DNA from: Candidatus Woesearchaeota archaeon
GTDB lineage: Archaea; Nanobdellota; Nanobdellia; Woesearchaeales; UBA583
Assembly (NCBI GenBank): GCA_007117405.1
Contig: SKGP01000090.1
Coordinates: 1 to 5,523, forward strand
Reading direction: 5' to 3'
Length of the DNA: 5,523 bases
A model generated the notes under the pieces. That model made no database searches. It saw only the letters and a program-made list of their open reading frames with translations, and was not told the DNA's origin. This document shows positions 1 through 5,359 of this stretch, piece by piece. Within the stretch, counting starts at the first letter, position 1, and every line of letters begins with the position of its first letter. A program made the translations under genes and the position numbers.

Positions 1-93
1 AAGAGCAATAGGACAATCTCATATATATCTGGATAAAACAATTTCTGATTATTCAAATGTTGCTGTAGGACTTCTTATAAGAGCAATAGGACA
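1..93 (+). repeat. 15-nt direct repeat inside the CobA-like gene
   Basis: The 15-mer aagagcaataggaca occurs exactly at 1-15 and again at 79-93. The offset is 78 bases (26 codons), so both copies encode RAIG in the same frame. In the second copy RAIG belongs to the conserved family helix (LIRAIGHGLKV). The first copy lies just before the degenerate P-loop and may extend past the window edge. It could be a small local duplication or chance in AT-rich DNA. Confidence 0.5.
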
Positions 94-1051
94 TGGTCTT
101 AAAGTTGCTTATGTTGATTGTGGAGGGAAATCAGGAAAATTTAGAAATTTTCTTGAAAATCTCTCATTAAATCTTAGTTTTGTAAAAAGTTTTGACAGAC
201 TACATATTGAAACATTTACATTAAAAACAGATGATAAAATTGAAAAATGTCTAATCCCTCTTGTTGAATTTAATACAATGAATTCTTCCATGTTTTGGAA
301 AAATATTGAAAATTTTGATTTAGTAATTTTTGACAATGCTAATTTTGAAAAAATAAACAAAATGAAAATAATAAATTATATCTCTCAAAGAAATCCAAAT
401 CAAGAAGCAGTATTTGTATTTTCAAATGAAGATGAATTCAATCAAGTAAAAGATAATTTTGATTTAGCAAGTATTTATGATGTAAAGTCTAAAAAAAATC
501 TCATTTCAAATGGAAAAATAATCTGTCTTACTGGAGATGGAAAAGGCAAATCTACATACTCATTTGGATACTTAGTTAGAAATTTTATAGAAAAAAAAGA
601 TGTAAAACTTATATATTTTGATAAAGGAGGTAAATTCTATGGAGAAAGAGTATTTTTTAATGCAATAAAAAAATGGGCAAAAACGAACTATTTGTACGGC
701 TCATTTGATTATGCTGCAACCGGACTTGAAAGATTTGACGGAAAAAGATTTAGATTTGACAATGTGCCAGATGATATTAAAGAAGCAAAAGAAGGTTTAA
801 TGCTTCTTAAAACTGCTATAAAGAAGCAAACTCCTGTAATTGCAGATGAAATAAATACAACTATTGGAACTGGACTATTAACAGAAGATGAAATAATTGA
901 AGTTTTAAAAGAAGTAAAAAATGAACTCTTAATATCTGGAAGATTCGCAACTGAGAATATAAAAAAAAAGTGTGAAACTGTAATTGAAATAAAAGAAATA
1001 AAACATTATGTTCATAGAGGACAGGGTGTGAGAAAAGGTATAGATTTTTGA
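2..1051 (+). CDS. Tandem CobA/BtuR-type P-loop protein (cob(I)alamin adenosyltransferase-like), 5' end missing
   Basis: The frame is open from the window edge to a TGA, giving 349 residues, so the gene starts upstream. The internal ATG at 278 is not the start, because conserved sequence continues before it. Two CobA-like domains are visible. Domain 2 (about residues 172-349) has Walker A GDGKGKST (178-185), the family segment IYFDKGGK, an acidic DEIN (282-285), SGR (312-314) and the typical ending KHYVHRG...KGIDF. In the CobA/BtuR family this fold binds ATP and transfers its adenosyl group to cob(I)alamin or cobinamide in the cytoplasm. Domain 1 (about 1-170) shows the same order, with GLLIRAIGHGLKVAYVD after the P-loop position and VIFDNAN at the DEIN position. 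Its glycines and lysine are gone (YLDKTISDYSNVAVG) and DEIN has become DNAN (111-114), so it is probably inactive. Family membership is secure. Cobalamin as substrate is uncertain, since DPANN genomes usually lack cobalamin synthesis. No T-rich terminator follows. Confidence 0.85.
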   Translation, partial: RAIGQSHIYLDKTISDYSNVAVGLLIRAIGHGLKVAYVDCGGKSGKFRNFLENLSLNLSFVKSFDRLHIETFTLKTDDKIEKCLIPLVEFNTMNSSMFWKNIENFDLVIFDNANFEKINKMKIINYISQRNPNQEAVFVFSNEDEFNQVKDNFDLASIYDVKSKKNLISNGKIICLTGDGKGKSTYSFGYLVRNFIEKKDVKLIYFDKGGKFYGERVFFNAIKKWAKTNYLYGSFDYAATGLERFDGKRFRFDNVPDDIKEAKEGLMLLKTAIKKQTPVIADEINTTIGTGLLTEDEIIEVLKEVKNELLISGRFATENIKKKCETVIEIKEIKHYVHRGQGVRKGIDF

Positions 1052-1064
1052 ACAATTATATGTG

Positions 1065-1074
1065 ATTTATAAAT
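1065..1074 (+). promoter_or_regulatory. Archaeal TATA box for the LysM transglycosylase gene
   Basis: The sequence atttataaat is centred about 26-27 bases before the ATG at 1096. That is the usual archaeal distance from TATA box to transcription start, so the mRNA probably begins at or very near the start codon (leaderless). No purine-rich Shine-Dalgarno sequence lies between the TATA box and the ATG, which agrees with this. The element sits in the 44-base gap after the CobA-like gene. Confidence 0.55.
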
Positions 1075-1095
1075 GAATAACTATTAGCTGTCTTT

Positions 1096-2271
1096 ATGAC
1101 AAATTCTCTTGAGACAATAATAAATAATGCATCATATCCATTTAAAGAGATACTTTTATCCTCTGTTGCAATATTTTCACTTAATAATCCAAATATGACT
1201 TTTATACCTGAATATGAAAATAGCAAAAAAAATTTAATAGAATCATTTATATATCAAGAACAAAAAGATCAGAAAATAAAAATAGAGTATAGAGTAAACT
1301 CTGGAGACACAGTAAGTTCAATTGCAAAAAGTCATGGCATTTCAACTGAAAATCTACTTAATCAAATGGAAGGTAGAGAAATTATAAGAGTCGGAGAGAA
1401 ACTAAAATTTGAAATAGACAGTAATTTTTTTAACGGATATATTCCCGGTAATATCAATCACAATAGAAAAAATGCCCTTTCTAGAACACCACAAGAGATT
1501 GCTGAGGACAGAAGAAGATTTGGAATTCAAGGAATGGGGGAATTTCTAGGTTATATACCAAATTCAAAGTCTGTTTCCTATGATATTGAAAGATATGACC
1601 ACTTATCACTATATTATGATTTATTCAAAGAAACAGCTGAAAAACATGAAAATCTAAATATTGAAGATTTATTAGCACTAATTGGAATTGAAAGTGGAGG
1701 AAATCCTTGGGCAGGTTCACATACAGGCGCACTAGGATTTGGACAGACTATTGCAGCAACATTTAATCCAAACAATAATTCAAACGGATTCAATCCATTC
1801 AATCCTTATGAAGTTATTCCTGAGGTTGGGAACATGCTTAACAGATACAAAAGACAATATGGTCCTATACTTGGATTTATAGCATACAATGCAGGACCTG
1901 GCAAAGCAAACGAAGCAAGAATTAGAGCAAATGAATTAGGAATTTCAATCTCATCTCCAGAGATAGTAAATGTAAAAGACCAAGATGGAAGATATATACT
2001 ATCTGAGGAAGCAAGAAGATATTACTCTAAAATAAATCGAGAAAGAAATATACTAAATCAAATTCCATTACTAGATGAAAGTAACTCAAAAAAAAGAAAA
2101 GAAAGAAAAGAAATACTAAAAAGTTTAGGATACATAAATTCAATTGAATTAAATAATGAAAAATTTGTATACTATTTAAATAGAGAAAAATATGAAAGAG
2201 AAGTAGCAAGAGCATATTTAAGATACCACAACGATATGATAAAGGTTGGATATGTTAATTCATACTACTAA
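1096..2271 (+). CDS. LysM-domain lytic transglycosylase (SLT-type, goose-lysozyme fold)
   Basis: The protein has 391 residues. The ATG is the first start after an in-frame TAA at 1078. Residues 1-40 contain a short hydrophobic stretch (19-29, ILLSSVAIFSL) after a single lysine, at best a weak signal or anchor. Residues 65-107 are a LysM domain (YRVNSGDTVSSIAKSHGIS...VGEKLKFEI), which in this family binds N-acetylglucosamine polymers. Residues 185-275 are the SLT catalytic domain: IGIESGGNPW with probable catalytic Glu199, GALGFGQ (211-217) and AYNAGPG (263-269). A basic stretch (331-340) and a Tyr-rich tail ending VNSYY follow and are not recognised. SLT enzymes cleave the MurNAc-GlcNAc bond of murein to form 1,6-anhydroMurNAc. 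An Asn-rich loop (223-239) lies where the domain usually carries a variable insertion. The gene overlaps the stop of the opposing gene by 4 bases. A T5 run (2273-2277) right after the stop may end transcription. Confidence 0.88.
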   Translation: MTNSLETIINNASYPFKEILLSSVAIFSLNNPNMTFIPEYENSKKNLIESFIYQEQKDQKIKIEYRVNSGDTVSSIAKSHGISTENLLNQMEGREIIRVGEKLKFEIDSNFFNGYIPGNINHNRKNALSRTPQEIAEDRRRFGIQGMGEFLGYIPNSKSVSYDIERYDHLSLYYDLFKETAEKHENLNIEDLLALIGIESGGNPWAGSHTGALGFGQTIAATFNPNNNSNGFNPFNPYEVIPEVGNMLNRYKRQYGPILGFIAYNAGPGKANEARIRANELGISISSPEIVNVKDQDGRYILSEEARRYYSKINRERNILNQIPLLDESNSKKRKERKEILKSLGYINSIELNNEKFVYYLNREKYEREVARAYLRYHNDMIKVGYVNSYY

Positions 2272-3068
2272 ATTTTTCTTGTTGAAGTAGCTACCCACAA
2301 ACCAACTTCTTCATTTCTTTCAATTCCATTTGGAATAATAAAATCAAACATCATAGCACTAAAAACTATTTTTATATGATTATTAGTCTCCCTATATCTA
2401 AAAAAAACCTTTTCAGGGTCAGCCCTTACTGCAAATGTTCCTGCATTATAAGATGCCGCAAGAACAACTATCTCTTCTGGAGTAAATTTAGCTTTTGATA
2501 CATCAATACCATGAACTCTTCCTGCTTCTTTAATAAGTCTTAAAGCACCTAGATAGTGATCTTCAGACTTATTAGGGTCAAGCCCCATTCTTTTTAGTAT
2601 ATTTGGCATTACCTGTAGTGCAGATATGGCTCCTGCGCTGCTAGTTCCAACATTTGAACCAAAATTAGATTCTGCAATTGCATAAGCCATAAGTAATTTT
2701 GGGTTAACACCCTCTTGTCTTGAATATATATTTATCATATGTGCAAGAGAAGGGTTTGCTAAAGCAAGATTTATTGTCCTATTTTTTTCATCAATAAGAC
2801 TTGAAGGGTCAATACCTAACTTTGTTCTGTAAACACTTGGAACATTAAATCTTCTCCTAACTTGGTCTACACCAAAATACTTTCTATGTTCAATAAGATA
2901 TTTTCTTGCAGCAATAATTTGTGCACTTTCACCACTTATCGCCTGACCAGAAACTTCCGTATTTCCAGACCGATTACTTAATTCTGCTCCTGAAACATCA
3001 TTATTCAAAGGAGAGATGGATAAAATACCGCCAATTATTCCTGTTGCTATTTTTTTTGCAAATTTCAT
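2268..3068 (-). CDS. Secreted lytic transglycosylase (SLT family)
   Basis: The protein has 266 residues. The N-terminus is a classical signal peptide: basic MKFAKK, hydrophobic core at 7-20, and probable cleavage after VSGA (25-28). Mature residues 29-110 are a polar linker and helical lead-in without a recognised domain. Residues about 110-245 form the SLT domain: AYAIAESNFGSN with probable catalytic Glu133, GAISALQVMP (146-155, the usual GA.GLMQ.MP), ASYNAG (205-210) and the late ETNNHIKIVF helix (227-236, the usual ET..YV.KV). The expected reaction is non-hydrolytic cleavage of murein glycan strands outside the cytoplasm. It differs from the convergent LysM enzyme by its clear signal peptide, lack of LysM and SLT-subtype motifs, so the two are not a recent duplication. 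The start is the only ATG near the promoter, and no Shine-Dalgarno precedes it. The 4-base tail-to-tail overlap leaves no intergenic terminator. Confidence 0.88.
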   Translation of the reverse strand: MKFAKKIATGIIGGILSISPLNNDVSGAELSNRSGNTEVSGQAISGESAQIIAARKYLIEHRKYFGVDQVRRRFNVPSVYRTKLGIDPSSLIDEKNRTINLALANPSLAHMINIYSRQEGVNPKLLMAYAIAESNFGSNVGTSSAGAISALQVMPNILKRMGLDPNKSEDHYLGALRLIKEAGRVHGIDVSKAKFTPEEIVVLAASYNAGTFAVRADPEKVFFRYRETNNHIKIVFSAMMFDFIIPNGIERNEEVGLWVATSTRKI

Positions 3069-3094
3069 CTTTAATAATATAAAAATAAAAGAGC

Positions 3095-3105
3095 AAATAT
3101 ATAAG
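3095..3105 (-). promoter_or_regulatory. Archaeal TATA box for the secreted transglycosylase
   Basis: Read on the minus strand this is cttatatattt, preceded by the purine-rich gaaata that could serve as the BRE. Its centre is about 32 bases before the ATG at 3068, predicting a transcript with a leader of only a few bases. It forms one half of a divergent promoter region. Confidence 0.5.
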
Positions 3106-3114
3106 TATTTCTGT

Positions 3115-3134
3115 TTATTAGTATCTCCTAATAA
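3115..3134. repeat. Perfect 7-bp inverted repeat between divergent promoters (candidate operator)
   Basis: TTATTAG (3115-3121) and CTAATAA (3128-3134) are exact reverse complements separated by 6 bases. The dyad lies about 20 bases upstream of the minus-strand TATA box. A third CTAATAA (3165-3171) sits at the BRE position just before the plus-strand TATA box. The spacing suits a dimeric DNA-binding regulator. Chance occurrence is plausible in AT-rich DNA, so the role is inferred. Confidence 0.4.
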
Positions 3135-3173
3135 GAGAAATCATATTTTAATTACTCTTTAGAACTAATAAAT

Positions 3174-3183
3174 AATTATATAG
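3174..3183 (+). promoter_or_regulatory. Archaeal TATA box for the coiled-coil operon
   Basis: The sequence aattatatag is centred about 26-27 bases before the ATG at 3205 but only 20-21 before the ATG at 3199. The 26-base spacing matches that of the LysM gene, so transcription probably starts at 3205 and the mRNA is leaderless. This decides between the two candidate start codons. Confidence 0.5.
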
Positions 3184-3204
3184 ATTCAATAAAAAAAAAT
3201 GTAT

Positions 3205-3927
3205 ATGGGTTTATTTAGCAAACATAAAGAAGAGAAAAACAGTGTAGCTCCTCCTCCGGCAGCACCACCTGTTCCAAATTTTGGCAATGGGATAAATTCT
3301 GCGCCTATGCCACCTCAACCACAGGCACCAAAGTACGAGTCTGCAGGAAATATTGTCCCACCTCCATTGCCAGGGGGAAGTTTAGAGGATATAAAAAGCA
3401 TAGTATCTGAAAGTTCTCAGAAAAAATCAGAAGAAATTAAAGAAAACGAAAGTACTAATTCTGGTAGCGAAATGAATAGTACAAGTACTGATGATTTTGA
3501 CGACTCGCTTTTTGATTTTTCAGATTTAAACATTCCAGAACCAAATTCAGAGACTAATCCTGAAAAAAATGCTAATTATCACTCAATTGACAATATTCCA
3601 AAAAATGATTATTCAATTGGCAAAGTAGATTTGGATGAAAGAGATGTTTCTGCAAAAAGGTTAGAAAATCAAGATTTTATAAAAAACAAAAGTTACAACT
3701 CAGTTCCACCAGGAAATGAAAACTTTTTTGTAACAACATCACAATTTAAAGCACTTTTAGAAATTGTTGAAAGCGTTAAAATGAAAGTAAAAGAGGCAAA
3801 TGAAAAACACCTAAGATTACTTGACATTAAATCTGAAGAAGATATAGAATATGAAAATTTAAGAAGAGACTTCCAATATATTGAAGATAAATTATATGAA
3901 GCTGATAGCATACTATTTGAGAAATAA
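3205..3927 (+). CDS. Unrecognised protein: Pro-rich and acidic disordered N-terminus, helical C-terminal domain
   Basis: I do not recognise a named family. The protein has 240 residues if it starts at MGLFSK (3205). An ATG at 3199 would add two residues (MY) but lies too close to the TATA box. Residues 1-12 are short and basic. Residues 14-57 are proline-rich (APPPAAPPVP, MPPQPQAP, VPPPLPGG). Residues 58-170 are Ser/Asn/Asp/Glu-rich and probably disordered, with an acidic patch DDFDDSLFDFSD (97-108). Residues 171-240 look like a short strand (FFV) followed by a helical hairpin or coiled coil. There is no signal peptide or membrane segment, so a cytoplasmic scaffold or adaptor is possible. The C-terminal domain aligns without gaps to the next gene's product. 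It heads a three-gene operon and ends 2 bases before the next ATG. I recall DPANN proteins with a similar Pro-rich plus helical layout, but that is memory rather than a search. Confidence 0.75.
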   Translation: MGLFSKHKEEKNSVAPPPAAPPVPNFGNGINSAPMPPQPQAPKYESAGNIVPPPLPGGSLEDIKSIVSESSQKKSEEIKENESTNSGSEMNSTSTDDFDDSLFDFSDLNIPEPNSETNPEKNANYHSIDNIPKNDYSIGKVDLDERDVSAKRLENQDFIKNKSYNSVPPGNENFFVTTSQFKALLEIVESVKMKVKEANEKHLRLLDIKSEEDIEYENLRRDFQYIEDKLYEADSILFEK

Positions 3928-3929
3928 AA

Positions 3930-4139
3930 ATGATAGGCAAAAAAAGAGAGATCTATATTAAAATAGAAAAAATAACTGAAATTGTTGAACTGCTCAAAAA
4001 TATAAAGGAGCAAGAAGAGATTTTAAGAGAATTATTTCAAAAATATGATAAAATAAACCTTGAAGAAAACAAAATTTTTGAAAACTGGAACAATTATATG
4101 GAGGATATTGTTCAAAAATTAGATCATGTAACACTTTAA
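3930..4139 (+). CDS. Small helical protein, paralogue of the C-terminal domain of the upstream protein
   Basis: The protein has 69 residues. After a basic start (MIGKKRE) comes a probable short strand (IYIKI, residues 8-12) and then two amphipathic helices broken near KINLEEN. No named family is recognised. A gapless 59-residue alignment with the C-terminus of the upstream protein (from ENFFV) gives 11 identities by my count, including the pattern I..EE....EN and a final KL, plus many Ile/Val/Leu exchanges. It therefore looks like a free-standing copy of that module. The ATG lies 2 bases after the previous stop and the gene ends 2 bases before the next ATG. No Shine-Dalgarno is visible, so coupled translation is likely. 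That position in a tight operon and its homology support a real gene despite its length. Confidence 0.72.
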   Translation: MIGKKREIYIKIEKITEIVELLKNIKEQEEILRELFQKYDKINLEENKIFENWNNYMEDIVQKLDHVTL

Positions 4140-4141
4140 AA

Positions 4142-4708
4142 ATGAAACCGAAAAAAAATCTTAAAAAAAAAGCAGTTATATCTAACAAAGATTCATACAA
4201 TGATTTATTTGTCTGTATGAGTGAACCTATGCTGAAAAGAAAATATCTTCTACTCTCAGTAAAAAATTCTTTAATTGTCCAAGAAGAAATGGATAAAATC
4301 CAACAACTTAGAAAAGAAAAGTCTGCAATACTAAATCAAATTAAAAAAAATATGGAATCTATTAATTCTGATTATCAAGAATTAAAAAAGCTTTTACCAA
4401 ATGTAAAAAATGTGCTCTCAATAACAGAACAAGAACTTGGAAACATAGAATCTGATATAGAACTATTAAAATCAGATATAAAAAATGATGAAGAAAAAAT
4501 CCGTATAGAAGAGAGTATGAAAGAATCTATTTTAAGTGGAGAAGGAATAAATTCACACCAAAAATCATCATTAAAAGATGAGATAAAATCTCATTATGAT
4601 ATAGAAAAGAGACCAATTATTCCAAGTAAAACAACTAAAAATATATCAAAATTAGATAGAATCCAAAATAATCTTAAAGTTATTGAATCTAAATTAAATC
4701 AGCTTTAA
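4142..4708 (+). CDS. Unrecognised coiled-coil protein with basic N-terminal tail
   Basis: The protein has 188 residues. The N-terminus is strongly basic (KPKKNLKKK). Next comes DLFVCMSEP (21-29), possibly a short strand and turn, then a helix (30-44). A long heptad-like coiled coil runs from about 45 to 130, interrupted near LLPNVKN (84-90). A polar linker (130-164) leads to a final amphipathic helix (165-188). There is no signal peptide, membrane segment or catalytic motif. The gene is third in the operon, 2 bases after the previous stop and without a Shine-Dalgarno. The basic tail could bind nucleic acid or the acidic linker of the first protein, but this is inference. I recall DPANN proteins with a similar SEP motif followed by a coiled coil; this would need a search. 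Confidence 0.75.
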   Translation: MKPKKNLKKKAVISNKDSYNDLFVCMSEPMLKRKYLLLSVKNSLIVQEEMDKIQQLRKEKSAILNQIKKNMESINSDYQELKKLLPNVKNVLSITEQELGNIESDIELLKSDIKNDEEKIRIEESMKESILSGEGINSHQKSSLKDEIKSHYDIEKRPIIPSKTTKNISKLDRIQNNLKVIESKLNQL

Positions 4709-4730
4709 CTTGCTAAATTAAAATAAATTT

Positions 4731-5357
4731 TTATTTCTTATTTTTTTTCTCCCCATACTCTTTTTCAACCTGTTCGAGTATTTCTTTACTATTCATTATT
4801 TTATAAAAGTAAAACATTACAAGCAGAGCAACCATTAATATTCCAACACCTACAAAACCAAAATTCTCATAGCTTTTTCCAAAATAATACCCTATAAATA
4901 CAAATATTGAAGACCAAATTGCAGAAGTTATAAAAACAATAGGAAGAAATATCAACCTATTCATTTTAGCTATTCCTGCGGGAATTGGAATGAATATCTT
5001 AATTGGATTCACCAATTTTCCTATAAACAAAAAAAATACTTGTCTCTTATTGAATGCAAGTTGAAATTTTCGAATTTCCTTATAGGGGTCTGTAAATTGA
5101 AAAAAAAATTTAATGAATTTTATTGAATAATCTAAACCTTTTCTTCTAGAGATTTCATACAATATCCAATTTCCCGTTGAATGCCCCAAAGCACCAATAA
5201 ATATAATCCAAAATAAACTTAGATGGCCTGTTGCTGCAAAATAACCAGCAATTACATAAATTATCTGACTAGAAGGAAAGGATGTTATACCATTGACAGT
5301 TATTAAAAAAAATATTGCGAAATAACTGAATTTGATAATCAATTCTTCAATTGTCAT
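4731..5357 (-). CDS. DedA/VTT-family (SNARE-associated) membrane protein
   Basis: The protein has 208 residues, a normal DedA length. Hydrophobic segments lie at about 8-22, 31-56, 130-159 and 165-187, and the C-terminus (190-208) is charged. Family landmarks are the P-rich re-entrant region FPSSQIIYVIAGYFAATGHLS (27-47), GNWILYEISRRKG (62-74), GKLVNPIKIFIPIPAG (113-128), AKMNRLIF (130-137) and GYYFGKSYE (156-164). DedA/VTT proteins act in membrane phospholipid homeostasis; some flip or recycle lipid carriers such as undecaprenyl phosphate or phosphatidylethanolamine, and E. coli members depend on proton-motive force. The usual acidic residue of P..SE is Gln31 here, and the usual arginines of RxxPxxR are Lys114 and Lys120. 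The ATG lies 2 bases after the chorismate mutase stop with no Shine-Dalgarno, so the two are co-transcribed. Family assignment is firm; transported substrate is unknown. Confidence 0.85.
   Translation of the reverse strand: MTIEELIIKFSYFAIFFLITVNGITSFPSSQIIYVIAGYFAATGHLSLFWIIFIGALGHSTGNWILYEISRRKGLDYSIKFIKFFFQFTDPYKEIRKFQLAFNKRQVFFLFIGKLVNPIKIFIPIPAGIAKMNRLIFLPIVFITSAIWSSIFVFIGYYFGKSYENFGFVGVGILMVALLVMFYFYKIMNSKEILEQVEKEYGEKKNKK
4741..4748 (+). terminator. T8 tract, probable terminator of the coiled-coil operon
   Basis: Eight consecutive T bases on the plus strand lie 33-40 bases past the stop of the third operon gene, within a T-rich stretch from 4728. Archaeal RNA polymerase ends transcription at such T-runs without needing a hairpin. 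The tract lies inside the 3' end of the convergent DedA-like gene, where it encodes part of the Lys-rich tail. Confidence 0.45.
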
Positions 5358-5359
5358 TT

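Noticed and set aside
278..1051. CobA-like gene starting at the ATG at 278
   Set aside because: The same frame is open back to base 2 and encodes recognisable family sequence (LIRAIGHGLKVAYVD), so 278 is an internal methionine.
861..1055. Leu/Phe-rich open frame on the minus strand
   Set aside because: It is antisense to the conserved second CobA domain and has no family features; the hydrophobicity comes from complementing Lys/Glu/Ile codons.
2268..3068. Higher GC of the secreted transglycosylase gene as a sign of recent transfer
   Set aside because: Hand counts gave about 35% GC over 2281-2820 against about 26% over 4201-4560. The catalytic part of the LysM gene is also GC-richer, and Gly/Ala-rich enzyme sequence against Lys/Asn/Ile-rich coiled coil explains the difference.
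3069..3204. Small RNA or tRNA in the largest intergenic gap
   Set aside because: No cloverleaf, GC-rich stem or T-loop sequence is visible. The gap is very AT-rich and is explained by two promoters.
3693..4013. 106-codon open frame on the minus strand
   Set aside because: It lies opposite the end of the first and start of the second operon gene. Its Phe/Ser/Tyr-rich product is the typical complement of Lys/Glu-rich coding DNA and shows no motif.
4721..4736. Palindrome aaataaa-tt-tttattt as a hairpin terminator
   Set aside because: It consists only of A-T pairs with a 2-base loop and would not form a stable stem. The nearby T8 run is the better termination signal.
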